From contig NW_023604861.1 of the NCBI RefSeq assembly GCF_014898055.3, forward strand, positions 100,752,083 through 100,816,082: a DNA stretch of 64,000 nt, read 5' to 3'. The position numbers and the translations under genes are program-made. Within the stretch, counting starts at the first letter, position 1. Every line of letters begins with the position of its first letter. Below are positions 12,161-23,299 of this stretch, piece after piece. Source of the stretch: Talpa occidentalis. Lineage: Eukaryota; Chordata; Mammalia; Eulipotyphla; Talpidae. The notes below the pieces were generated by a model. That model searched no databases. It saw nothing but the letters and a program-made list of their open reading frames with translations, and had not been told where the DNA came from.

Positions 12161-12456
12161 TAGTGCTCTTTTTATTTTTTAAAGATTTATTTATTTATGC
12201 ATACAAGATCTGGGGTACAGGTCAGAGGTGTGGGGGATGAGAAGATTCACCAGAGACAGATTGGGGAGCAGAACAGACAGATCTACTGAAATGACACTGT
12301 TGAGGGGAGCAGTGGGCAAGACAGAGAGGTCTGCTGTGCCATGTGGGTCAGCTCCCTGGCTGGGGATCAAACTCGTGCTGCAGTGGCTGTGTATAGTGTC
12401 ACAGTGTTGAGACCTAACCTCTGTGCTACCAGGGATGCCCCACTAGTGTTCTTTTT
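12159..12456 (-). mobile_element. tRNA-derived SINE, copy 2 (antisense)
   Basis: The body is about 12174-12441, with the family middle block (TGTTGAGGGGAGCAG...AGAGAGGTCTGCTG) and the head end TACCAGGGATGCCC. The target-site duplication is ACTAGTGCTCTTTTT (12159-12173) against ACTAGTGTTCTTTTT (12442-12456), one mismatch. Confidence 0.9.
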
Positions 12457-12473
12457 AAAAATCACATTTCAGA

Positions 12474-12740
12474 TGGCTTCCACATCAAGATGGTGACATT
12501 GGAGGCCCCTGAACTTCCCTCCTCCAATGACTGTACCTAATATACACTTCCATATGGAATGATATCTTCTGAGAGAAATCCAGAACCTAGATAAATGACA
12601 CCCACATACCATATCACAGAGAAAATATCCATATTGAAACAGGTAAGAAAATTTGAGAGAAAATATGTAAATAAACCAATCCCTGGCAAAGCACCATAAA
12701 ATTAGGAGGGAACCCCAAACTCCCAAAGTTGTTCTGAGGA
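12474..12740 (+). mobile_element. L1 5'UTR-like fragment
   Basis: CACATCAAGATGGTGACATTGG, AGGCCCCTGAACTTCCCTCC, TCTGAGAGAAATCCAGAACC and ATATTGAAACAGGTAAG follow the known order of a mammalian L1 5'UTR ('aagatggtggcataggaggcccctgaactc...ctgagagaaatc...gaaacaggtag'). L1 inserts are usually 5'-truncated, so an isolated 5' end is less common. Confidence 0.6.
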
Positions 12741-12744
12741 ATAG

Positions 12745-15170
12745 CTAGAATGTAAAACAGAGGTTCCTATTTCCTTCAATAACTCTTTCAGTTTATAAAA
12801 TAGTAGTAAGAACATTTAACTGGAGGTTGACAAGAAGAAATTAAGATCCTGGATTTGAAATTACTTTGTAAATATTTTACTTTATGTAGAACAATTAGCT
12901 TCAGCAGGATTTCTAAGTGTAAATGCATTATACACTACACACAATTCTGGCATTATTGGATCTCTCATATATTTTACTCAATTCTTGTCCTTGTTCATTT
13001 CCTACCCACCTCCGAGAACAAATAAGTGGGGGCAGAACAGGAAAGGAGAAAAGAGGAAGAAAGAGCTGAGGCCAGACCTAGGCCAGGTGAGAGGTGCATG
13101 AGAGGCAGGTGAAGGCAAGAACAATAGGAATTGGAACACCTTGTTTTGTCCTTGACCAGGGTATGTGCTGGGTCTCTGGTTTCTCATTTGTTAGTACTGT
13201 GGGAAGAAATGTGATAATTAAAGAGTTTACCAAAAGGAGTCAATTAGGTGGAACCTTTCACACCCTACCTCAATAACAACTGTGAATAGAAACATCAGGA
13301 ATTCTTGCTAAAGTTTATACAGATGTTGCCTGGCTATGTTCAATTCCTCTGAGTGAAAGAAATGGAAAGTATTTACTCTGGACAACTTGACTTAATATAT
13401 AGCCAAGGTCTTAATATTTTTACATTCTTTGACATTTGCCTTTTCCCTTTCCTTGCTATTTCTTCTGTATCTTCTCAGGAACAGATGATGGCAGTTTTTA
13501 AAAACTGTTTTGAGCATCTTCTAATAATGTGGTTAAACAATCACATTTTAATTCTCAAAATGCATCCCCAATCTGGGAAAGTTCATGTCTAAGTCTCCGA
13601 TGGGTAATTCTTGAAACAACTATTGTTAAATGGAATTGAGCATAAGGAAGATGTGGTGGCTTGAGGTAGGTAAAGGTTATCAATCCCAATTTCAGTTTAA
13701 TCCTCCATATTCACTTAATCCACCCCCGCCCCCATTCAATCTGCTTAATCCGAGAGTACCTCAGTTGCCATTGGACAAGGTTTTCTCTCCTCCCAGGAGC
13801 CTCCATTCAGGCAAACTGGGTTTCCCCTGCTGCTCACAGGAAGGAGGCTCTGTGCATCCCACCCACTGGCTTTACTTCAAGGATCTGCCTTTTTGCCTAT
13901 ACTCATTGGCCCACACTTACTTCACATCTTAGTAAAAATCCATATTGTTCAGGAAACATCTGCTCACTGCCTTCTTTTCTTAACCTTTCCTTTCTCTAAA
14001 TTTCTAGAGCAGTAACAATTTATAGCACTCAACCAGGCACCAGCTGGGAATACAGTGTCTGCATGAACAAATGCACAAATGATTCTGAACCCATTAGGCA
14101 TGTGAAGGTAACACACCTGGCTGTTGAAGTACCTATCACCCTATAACAAATATTCATGGGCATTTTTGTCACTGTGGGGCAAGTGGGTCTTTAGTCCAAT
14201 CGTGTTGGGAAACACAAAACTTCTTTGAAATCCCTCTTTGGGAGCTATTCTGTATCAGCGTCCTTTTAGTTTCTGGGGACAAGGTAGGGAGATGAATCTC
14301 AGTGTTAAGAGTAGAGATGAATTCAGAGAAAGTGAAAAACCACTCAGAACTAAACCTCAATGAAGTGGCTGATCACTTTAGTTAAGGAGAGCTGTTTTGG
14401 AAAAAAACCCAAGAAAGGATGCTGATTCCTCACTGGTCATATTCCTTGATTCCTAGGAAGAAAGTACTAGCAATACTTGAGAAATGACATCATTAGTATG
14501 AGTATTCAGCTTCTCAAATGACTTTTTGAAGGACAAGGAATGACCCCTTTCAATACATTAAGAATACTCCATACATGACATTTCTTTTAAAAATGAAACT
14601 AGTGACTGAGCACACAGTAGGAGCTAAGTCAATACCCATTATGATAGAACATTAATTTGGATCTGTACAAATATAAACTTTAAAAAATTTTGATGCTTTA
14701 AAAATACAATACTTCTATAATAGAACAATAAGTTAATGCACTATCAGGAAAAGCACAAAAAAGCATGATTCTCTTGCAAGAGAAAGGAAAGTGTAAGGAA
14801 CTTTAAAATTACAATTCTCATAGGGGTTTCAAATAACATTGAGGAGAAAAGGAATGCACTTGATGTTTCTGGAGTTCCTAGTAACTGTGTCTTTTTGGCT
14901 CCTAACAAAGAATCAACAGCAGAGTTAAGATTATTTTGGGCAAATTTCAAGAAATTAAAACAAAGGTTAAAAAAAAGAAGAATAGAGGTCAGTCTGTTTA
15001 CCTAGTACAGACAGATGGTTGTATTTATGTAGTTAGAGGAGTAATGCAGATAGACTTCCAAAGTTCCATGAGGCACATTTGCCAAGAAAATGCTTCAGGT
15101 TGGCAGAAGGTAGAAACCCTGTATTGGGTAAATATTTAGCAACACTGACAAATTTTTAACACTAATATCT
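12745..15170. other. Single-copy DNA, no gene recognised
   Basis: No repeat copies were identified apart from MIR-like traces near 14.6 kb. Open frames at 13353-13592, 13630-13932 and 14169-14360 (minus) lack paired splice sites. The last follows a good acceptor-like tract (CCCTACCTTGTCCCCAG on the minus strand) but has no donor. Confidence 0.4.
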
Positions 15171-15179
15171 CATTTGCAG

Positions 15180-15560
15180 AGGAATATACTTTATGGTCTG
15201 AAATCTCTTTCCCCATTCTGTTTTATAAGTGACGATAAAAATCAAAACATAATCACCTGTCGAGGATGAATGCCGCACCTGTGAAACTATATTTCACACA
15301 AGCCAACTCATAATTACAGTGGAGAGGGAACTGGCACCAGGAAGGGAGCGCTCTCCACCATTCCTGCGGTAGGCTCCAGGCTCTCAGATCAAGGGCTGTT
15401 TGTACAACTAGGAAAAACTGCTAAAATCATCTCTTATTATTCTTGTCTGCACAACAAAAAATCTCCATCTGGGGCTCACTTGAAGACAGCAGCCAAAATT
15501 TGAGAGGGCTCAGCTCTAAGATGTCTGACAGCAGCCATGCCCAAGGTGGAAACCAGACCA
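15180..15560. promoter_or_regulatory. Possible conserved non-coding element
   Basis: Complex, repeat-free sequence with clustered motif cores: CACCTGT E-box-like sites near 15,256 and 15,279, GATAA, and CATAATTACAG near 15,310. It also has higher complexity than its surroundings. The call rests on composition only; no alignment was possible. Confidence 0.25.
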
Positions 15561-15564
15561 CCAC

Positions 15565-16820
15565 GTGTCAAGATCACTAGTTACAGGACAGATGAAGAGT
15601 CGGCCATGCAGGGCCTTAGGCAAATGTCAAGGCAAACAGAAATAGGAAATGTGGACTCTGCTCAGAGGTAGCTTACAGAGTAGTTGAAGAAAGAGGACTC
15701 TATAAATATGTATATGCAGAAGCAAAAAAGTTCCTTGGTCCATGGCAAACTTCAAGTTGAGGATGGGCAATGATGTTCAGAACTGAGGGGTAGGGTTCCC
15801 TGCTGGTGTGGCCAGGGGACATAAATGAGGTAGGAAGCAATCAAGCCAGTAACAGATGGTGAGATTTGGGTAATCCTAGGAACAGACTGGGGGGGCTAGT
15901 TTGAACAGGGCAAGGGGTTGAGTAGAAGCCCAGTTGGGCTTGAGTGGAGGAGGTCTAGGGATAGTAATGAGCATGGTCAACATCAGGGGCTTTGAAGGCC
16001 ACACTGAAATGTGTACTGGCAGTGGGAGATCAGGGAGGGTTTGAACATGGAGTCTCACATATGCCTGGTGCTGCTTTGGGCACAGCAATATGGCAATGGT
16101 GTGACAGACAGTTTGGATGAGAGAATAGTAGAAGGGAAGGTGACCTTCTGGGAAGAAAAAGTTTTTGTAAAAATGTTGAGAAACAGACTTACAATTGAAT
16201 TGTAAGAGGAGGAGACTAGAATTGAAGAGGAGGAGGCAAGTTCTAGGGAAAATCAGATATTTCCACATCAGAATGAGGAACTGCGTTTAGAGGACCAAGA
16301 TTGCACAGGGTAACTTCTGAGCTCAGAATAGTTTTCTTCCTTGGCTGTTTTAAGAGCACACCATGCTGCAGGTTCAGAGGGGTAACTGAGAACACACCCA
16401 CGCCCTACCCCAGGTCCAACGTCCCAGCCCGGTATAGCCCTGTCCCTGGTGCTGCCAGGGCATAGTAAACTCCCCTTAGCTCTCTCCTAGTTCCTCCTTT
16501 CCTTTGATGTGACAGGAGTTCATATGGTCAATCTGCAGTTGAGTTAAACAACAGAAAATGTATACCGACCCATCTGAGTTTATTCAACTGCATTTAAAGC
16601 TTAACATGGTCTTCGCCAACTTATGGCCATATAGGAAAATTATAAACCTCAGTCCTTGCCCTCAGATCACTCACTTGAAATGAGGAGAGATGATGAACAC
16701 ACATTAGTTAATGAGCATCAAAGAATATCATGTAATTTAAGGCACAGTTATGTGTTTCAGATCATAGGGCTAAGGGAGTTCAGAGACATTTGGAATCAAT
16801 GACCACACACTTATAAGCAA
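15565..16820. other. Single-copy or very old repeat DNA
   Basis: A 130-codon minus-strand open frame at 15876-16268 lies opposite a G-rich plus strand and shows no domain or splice site. Its sequence feels like an old transposon remnant, but I cannot name the family. Confidence 0.35.
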
Positions 16821-16826
16821 AAAACA

Positions 16827-17100
16827 GGATCTCCCTAGTGGCCTAGGGGTTAAGTCTCAGCACTATACTGCTATTGCCTGAGTTTGATCCCCAGCCAGGG
16901 AGTTAACCCACATAAGGCACAGCAGACCTCTTCTGTCTTGCAGGTTGCTCCCCTCAGCAGTGTATTTCAGTAAATCTGGCTGTTCTGCTCCCCACTCTGT
17001 TTCTGGTGAATCCTCTTACTGCCTGCACTGCTGGTGTACACACCAGTTCTTCTATGCAAAAAATTAAACTTTTAAAAATAAATAGACAAATAAATAAAAC
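16827..17100 (+). mobile_element. tRNA-derived SINE, copy 3
   Basis: The head GGATCTCCCTAGTGGCCTAGGGG with TTAAGTCTCAGC is followed by B-box-like GAGTTTGATCC, the middle block CCCCTCAGCAGTGTATTTCAGT and an A-rich tail with several AAATAAA units. It is diverged, with no convincing target-site duplication. Confidence 0.85.
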
Positions 17101-17365
17101 AAAGAACAAAGAGCCTGGAAATAGGCAGAGTAATGTTGCTTACAGAACTCTTGCTCTCCCTTTACTGAAGACAAGACTTTAAAACAGAGGGAGCGTTGGG
17201 CTTTGAAGAAAAGGAAAATACCTGAGCTGATGTATGAAGAGTAAATATAATACAGAGAATGACCAGCACAATTGCCTTTAACTCAAAATTTCACATCTAA
17301 AACTATAATTCAAGTGCAACACTTGCAAATTCAGCTCCTTGTGGCTCCATCTACAGAACATGGAT

Positions 17366-17414
17366 ATATAACATATTTTCAAAGGCACCAAAATATAACA
17401 TATTTTCAAAGGCA
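17366..17414. repeat. Short tandem duplication (2 x 22 bp)
   Basis: ATATAACATATTTTCAAAGG followed by CA occurs at 17366-17387 and again at 17393-17414, separated by CCAAA. The copies are identical, suggesting a recent local slippage duplication. Confidence 0.9.
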
Positions 17415-17464
17415 TATTTACTGCGTGCTAGCTGCGTGCAACAAGTCAAGCATGTCCCTGCATT

Positions 17465-17625
17465 ATCATAGGTAGCCTCAGAACAACTTTGAGTTGTAAG
17501 TACTACTGTCCCATTTTAAAGACTAGAAAACTGAGGATTTGAGAGGTTTAAGAACTTATCCAGGGTCAGACAGCCAGAAAGTGAAGGAGTGGTGCCCTCT
17601 ACTCTCTCTCAGCTCCCCATCTTTG
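17465..17625 (-). mobile_element. MIR SINE, antisense
   Basis: TGTCCCATTTTAAAGACTAG, AAACTGAGGATTTGAGAGG, TTAAGAACTTATCCAGGGTC and AGACAGCCAGAAAGTGAAGG follow antisense MIR core order. Confidence 0.8.
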
Positions 17626-17781
17626 TGCCAACATACAGAGGGGGTGGGGCTGCTGGTTCCCATCTAGCAAGGTTGGCTAATGAAATTCTCCCATTGCTCA
17701 CTATGATGTCTTCTGACACTGTCTAAGCCCTGTACACACTGTGTAGGATTCCTATTCATCCACTTGCTCTAAAATATGGAG

Positions 17782-18085
17782 AATTTGACTTTTTAAAAAA
17801 TATTTATTTTTATTTATGCATACAAGAGCTGGGGTGTAGGCCAGAGGTGCGGGGTTGGGGGAGGTATAAGAGATTCACCAGAGACAGAGTGGGGAGCAGA
17901 AGAGGCAGATGGACTGAAATGACACTGCTGAGGGGAGCAGCGGGCAAGACAGGAGAGATCTGCTGCGCCATGTGGGTCAGCTCCCTGGCCTGGGATTGAA
18001 CTCGTGCTGCAGTGGCTGCCAATAGCTTCATAGTACTGAGATTTTACACCTTGTGTCACCAGGGAGGCCTAAATTTGACTTTTTA
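17782..18085 (-). mobile_element. tRNA-derived SINE, copy 4 (antisense)
   Basis: The body is about 17796-18071, with a perfect 14-bp target-site duplication AATTTGACTTTTTA at 17782-17795 and 18072-18085. The internal promoter region reads backwards as GGGATTGAACTCGTGC and the head ends TCACCAGGGAGGCC. Confidence 0.93.
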
Positions 18086-18089
18086 GGGA

Positions 18090-19355
18090 AATCCACTTTC
18101 CACTAGTTGCAGAGAACTAGGTACTTTCAGAAACAGACCATAGGTAAGGGGGTGTGTAGGAGGAGTCCTGGGCATAAAATCATTTTGGCCCAAAGTAAGA
18201 GTTCTTTATAAGAGGCCTATGATTTTCTGTAAAACAAATAGACTTCCAAGTAAGTCAAAGCTTAGCTACGTCTGTTTTTAAACTGATGTTTATGGAATAC
18301 CTTCTACATGGGAAGCTCTATGCTAAGTGCCAACACAGGTTCTGTCATTACCTGTTTCCTTTGTAGGAATGTCTTAGGAGGGTGTCAGCTGGAGTCCCTA
18401 GTACTTTCTGCACAGAGAAAGCCTTCCATTCCTCAAAAAGCTTTGTCTTCATCCTACTGACTCAGGCTCAGTCTGTCTCCTCCCTATATGGGTTTTAACC
18501 CATCTGACAACAGAGAGTAGTTAGTGGTTTGTGCAACCCAGAAGACTGGCTACTCAGAGTAGTGAGCCCCAGACCATGGGCATTTGCAGAGTGACCATGC
18601 TGCATCCCATGCTGACTCATGGGGAGTAGTCTGCTGGGTTTTCTTCAAAGAAGTAAGATACTGCACCAATACCTATGCTCTTGCTTTGCCATAATTGGAT
18701 AAGCCTTCCCAACTAGCTTGGCCTTGTCAATTTCTCTATCAGATTTAAGTACAAGGCTCCTCACTCAGAACTCTCTTAAATTACCTTAGATATGCAATGC
18801 TATCGGTCAATATCTGTAGCACTGGAAAGGCTTTGTACTGTGTTCCTTTTCTGTCTATATGCATGAAAATGCCCTAATGAGCTGGTTTTTGCCAGGCAAC
18901 CTCCATGCAGGCCCTGCCTACATGGTAAGCCCAGGAAGCCTCCTTCACCAGCTCCCCTTGCAGCACAGAGTAGCTGTGCCTGCAGACTGAGTCCCGCAGC
19001 CCTGGCCCTGGTTGCCCAGGCTCACCTTGCACAACATCACCAAAGAAGGCCCTGAGCTTACTTTAAAAGCAAGAACAAAAACATAAGGCCTGGGAAAATT
19101 AGTTCCAGTTGTGCCAGTCTAAATGGGTAGCCTGCATGTCCATATGGTCTGGCCCTTGCAGGTCAGAATTGTCTAATAAAGACAGGTTTTAGCTGACTTG
19201 TTCCAGGCCTGAAAGCCAAAGGTAGAGCCTCTCAGAGGCACTGAAGTCAGACTGATCACATGTTCGCCTCATATCCCGGGTCTGCCTAGAACCCCTCTGG
19301 AGTCTATTTCCCCTTACTCTTCATTGGTCTCCACCCGCCCCCTTCCTTCTCAAGT
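18090..19355. other. Single-copy DNA, no gene recognised
   Basis: An L2-like trace lies at about 18290-18345. Around 18890-18930 an acceptor-like TTTTTGCCAG and a donor-like ATGGTAAGC flank only 29 bp. This is not called as an exon. Confidence 0.4.
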
Positions 19356-19359
19356 CCCT

Positions 19360-19440
19360 GGCTGTTCCCAGCACCTGACACGGTACCTGGCATTGAATGA
19401 AGCTCAACAAATATTTGTTTCATGACTGAAGCAATATATC
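19360..19440 (+). mobile_element. L2 LINE 3'-terminal fragment
   Basis: CCCAGCACCTGACACGGTACC, TGGCATTGAATGAAGCTCAAC and AAATATTTGTTTCATGACTG match the L2 tail 'cctggcacatagtaggtgctcaataaatatttgttgaatg'. Confidence 0.75.
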
Positions 19441-19680
19441 ATTGAGCCAAGACAATGATGAAGCAGCGAGTGCCTCGGACAAGTGGTGACTGGGAAGGAA
19501 GGCTAAGGAAACAGAGGGGATTAACAGCAGATGTAGAAAGCAATAGAAGCATTCATGTGCATATATTCCAACATGGTGTCCCCAACTCTCAACAATTACT
19601 GCCTGGGACAGCCTGTGGCTCTCCTACACCTATCTTCATCTTCTTTATGTGGACATCAGTGACCCATAGGTATGCCTCTG

Positions 19681-19722
19681 CGTGCGTGCATGCGTGCATG
19701 TGTGTGTGCGTGTGTGTGTGTA
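19681..19722. repeat. (TG)n/(GCGT)n microsatellite
   Basis: Alternating purine-pyrimidine CGTGCGTGCATGCG... passing into TGTGTGTG. This is a compound microsatellite with CG steps. Confidence 0.95.
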
Positions 19723-19729
19723 TCAGTCA

Positions 19730-21150
19730 ATCCAGAGTGCCTTATGCAGAGATTTCTGTATGTAATATATGAGTGTGTCATACACTCACATAAATATAGA
19801 AAAAAGGGGTTTAGAAAAATCATTTTCATTTAAGTAGTTCCTCAAACATTTCATTACAAAGATAACTTTCTTGAGTCAGAATTTTGGGGACTTGGACTTC
19901 TAGTTTTTAGGATCTGTTGACAAGGAAAAGATTTAAAAATATATTACATTTAGTGGCATCTTTAAATGATCATGCCTCAGTTAACCATCAGGAAATATGA
20001 CATTTAATAATCAGAGAAAAATGAAATTTCAAAAAAGTCCTTCCATAAGGGCCACCTTAAATTCGGTGATGAGGAAAAGCAACACTGAGAAAAATCTCAT
20101 TGGGTTCTCAGTGATAAAATGGTGAAATGAATTTGAGGCTTAGAAGTCCCATGTTGGCACATGGTAGAGGCACTGAACTCACTTGTTCAATGAATGAATG
20201 AAGGAAAGGCAACAAAGAAGCAGGATTCAGAAATATCACGAAAAGGGCACTTGTTACTTGATTAACCAAGTACAGCAAAATAGAGATTTGAATGTAATAA
20301 ATCTAAACATAGATACAACATACTTTATAATTCTGTTTTCTGTAAATTGGGAATACAATGTATTTTCTTTGCTGTGATGTGAGAGAAAAGCTGAGATGAA
20401 CAATGAGCCAATAAGACATTTAAGTTCGTGTAGAACTATATTATCTGGGTGACTTCAGTCCAAACAAACAAATACACACACTAAAAACTATTGCCTCAGA
20501 AACCTGAAAGCAATTTTTTTTTCTTTTCCTTCTTTAAATTATTTTGGCTGATGTTTTGATTTTCCATTTCCCCTTGGGCATGAAGACAGTCTTCTGGATT
20601 TAGGGTCCTCACGTTATAATAATTGTTAACAGAGCACTTGAAAGGCTTAAATGCAGACATTACCAAAAGCCCTTTATCCCAAACATCTGTAAATGCTAGT
20701 GAACATTATAAAATAAAGAAACAGGATTCCAGGTTTATGATGTTAGTTTTTTTAAAGGCACTAATTCTGCCAGCATGAGGGGAGTGGGGGGAGAAAAAGA
20801 GAAAGACAAAGAGAGGCAGAACCCCAAAAGAAAACGCTCATTGTCAGAATTTCAAAAGACATACAAAATGCCCACTGAACAGTTAGGGGACACGTTGCCT
20901 GAGATGTTACCTTTTGTTACTGTAGGACAAGAGGGCTATACTGACCCTGGCTTTCTGGGGTAATACATTTGAAATTACTCCTGAAACTTAATAAATGTTG
21001 ACCTGCAACACTGGTTCTCAAGAGATTCAGCCCAAAAAGCATTGGTTCAATTTCTTCTGTTTTACTTTTAGTATAACATCAAAGGAGCAGACCTTCCCTG
21101 ATATTTGACCATTCAAACTGGTAGTGAGGTTTTGTAGATGAATACTCCAG
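19730..21150. other. Single-copy DNA, no gene recognised
   Basis: AT-rich unique sequence. A 62-codon frame at 20775-20963 is lysine-rich because of a purine-rich run and shows no domain. Confidence 0.4.
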
Positions 21151-21154
21151 CCCC

Positions 21155-21155
<1 letters not shown>

Positions 21156-21200
<45 letters not shown>
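21156..21200. repeat. (CA)n microsatellite
   Basis: About 22 uninterrupted CA units followed by CTCTCTCC. Confidence 0.97.
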
Positions 21201-21204
<4 letters not shown>

Positions 21205-21411
21205 CTCCATTCATGGCAAATTCAGAGATAACAATTCTGAAGGCAAAATTAGTTTTTCAAAGCCCTATAATAAGACTCAAAATATTTTAAACTAATGAAA
21301 TTTTGATATCCAACAGCAACAAAGACACATGCTTTTTTTGACCTGTGAGTGTGTAGAGGATCTGTTTTCCTAAGTTTGAATATTTTCCAGACAAATAATT
21401 TCCAACAACCA

Positions 21412-22839
21412 AAGAGTCTGTTTTAGTATGGTACTGGAACAAAAACAGACACAAAGACCAGTGGAATAGAACTGAGAGTCCAGAAATAAACCCACACATC
21501 TTTGGACAGTTAACCTATGACAAAGGAGTCAATAGAATCCAATGGAGAAAGGAGAGTCTCTACAACAAATGGTGCTGGGAAAACTGGACAGTCACATGCA
21601 AAGGAGTGAAACTAGACCACCATCTCACATACCCTAAAAGTGGATTAAAGACATGGATGTAAGACCCCAAACTAAAATACATAAAGGAAAAAATAGATCA
21701 AACACTACAATACTAGCTTCAGTGATGTCTTTGTAGACAGGTCTCTAATGACAAGAGAAGCAAGAGCAAATATAAACAAATGGGACTACATCAAACTAAA
21801 AAGCTTTTGCACAGCAAAAGAAACAGCCAGTAAAACAAAATGATACCCTATTAAATGGGAGAAAATATTTGTATATTATATATCTGAAAAAGGGCTGATA
21901 TCCAAGACATATAAAGAAAGCATGCAACTCAATAAAAAGAAAATAATTAAGCCAGTCGATAAATGAACAAAAGAACTAACTAGACACTTCTCCACAGAAG
22001 ACATACAGAAAGCTAATAGGCATGTGGAAAAATGCTCATTATCACTTATCAGGGAATTGAAAATCAAAACCATAATGAGATAATATTTCACACCTGTGAG
22101 AATGGCCCACATCCAAAAGACCAGAAACAACAAGTGTTGGTGAGGATATGGAGAAAAAAGAAACCTTGTACACGCATTGGTGGGAATGTAAACTTGTCCA
22201 GGCTCTATGGAAAACAGTATAGAGACTTCTTAAAATTTTAAAAATGTATCTAACATATGTTCCAGAACTTCCACTCATAGATATCTACCAGAAGAATATA
22301 AGAACACTAATTTGAAGGTATATATGTACTCCTATGTTCATTTACAGCCCAATTAACAATAGCTAAGTTACGGAGACAGCCTAAATGCCCAAGGATAGAG
22401 GAGTGGATCAGAAAAATGTGTTTTACATAACACACACATACACACAAACGCGCACACATATACACAGAGGCATACTACACAGCTGTAACAAGGGAGGACT
22501 GGCATTTGCAAAATAGATGGAAATGGAATGAATAATATAAAGTGGAATAAGACAGAAGGAGAAGACAAATACTGGATTGTCTCACTTGTATGTGGGATAT
22601 AGAGAACCTTAACAAAGGGTTAAAACAAACCAAAACAAACCAATAATAAACTCGTAATATCTAACTGCAAAATAAAGGTAACCAGAGTGGAAGGGGCTCA
22701 ATGGAGCACAGTGGAGGATTGTTGGTACCAGTGGTGAGAAGAATATGAAAGTACACATTATAGGTTTGAACCTATAACCCCTGTACCAGATACGAAGATA
22801 TAAGCCTGCTTTGCCTCAATAAACCTAAGAGTCTGCTTT
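21412..22839 (+). mobile_element. Older 5'-truncated L1, about 1.4 kb
   Basis: The body is about 21425-22826, flanked by AAGAGTCTGTTTT (21412-21424) and AAGAGTCTGCTTT (22827-22839). It runs from the ORF2 stretch beginning TAGTATGGTACTGG, through AACTGGACAGTCACATGCAA and AATGTAAACTTGTCCAGGC, to a 3'UTR ending in CCTCAATAAACCT. Stops and frameshifts break ORF2 throughout. A short (CA)n-like insertion (about 22434-22467) lies inside the ORF2 end. Its 3'UTR differs from that of the young copies, so it is a different, older subfamily. Confidence 0.9.
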
Positions 22840-23019
22840 GCTTTGTTGTTTTAGACAAGTTCCTAGGATTTCAGAGAGTTAAATGAAATCAACACATAAG
22901 TAGCTGCTTGAAATCTTAAATTGAGGTTAGCTTTCTTTTCTCTTGGTATCTCCTTTGCAAAAGATGGCATAAAACATCCATCACTCACAGAAGGAAAACA
23001 GGCAATGAAAAGAGAGTAG

Positions 23020-23299
23020 GGGCCTCCGTGTTGGCTCAAGGGGTTAAGTCTCAGTACTATGAAGCTATGGCAGCCACTGCAGCATGAATTCAATTCCCGG
23101 CCAGGGAGCTGACCCACATGGCGCAGCAGACCTCTCCTGTCTCACCTGCTGCTCCCCTCAGCAGTGTCATTTCAGTAGATCTGCCTGTTCTCCTCCCCAT
23201 TCTATCTTGGTGAATCTCTCACCCTCCTGCACCTCTGGCTTGTACCCCAGTTCTTGTATGCATAAATAAATAAATGTTTAAAAAAAACAAAAAAAAAAG
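23020..23299 (+). mobile_element. tRNA-derived SINE, copy 5
   Basis: Head GGGCCTCCGTGTTGGCTCAAGG, B-box-like region AATTCAATTCCCGGCC, middle block ACCTCTCCTGTCTCACC, and tail GTATGCATAAATAAATAAATG before an A-rich stretch. No clear target-site duplication. Confidence 0.9.

Noticed and set aside
14169..14360. Minus-strand exon after CCTACCTTGTCCCCAG
   Set aside because: Good acceptor but no donor and a stop shortly after. No partner exon and no homology recognised.
15876..16268. 130-codon minus-strand frame
   Set aside because: No domain or splice site. Opposite a G-rich strand that depletes stops on the complement.
18889..18930. 29-bp exon between TTTTTGCCAG and GTAAGC on the plus strand
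   Set aside because: Too short without supporting neighbour exons. Splice-like pairs of this kind are common by chance.
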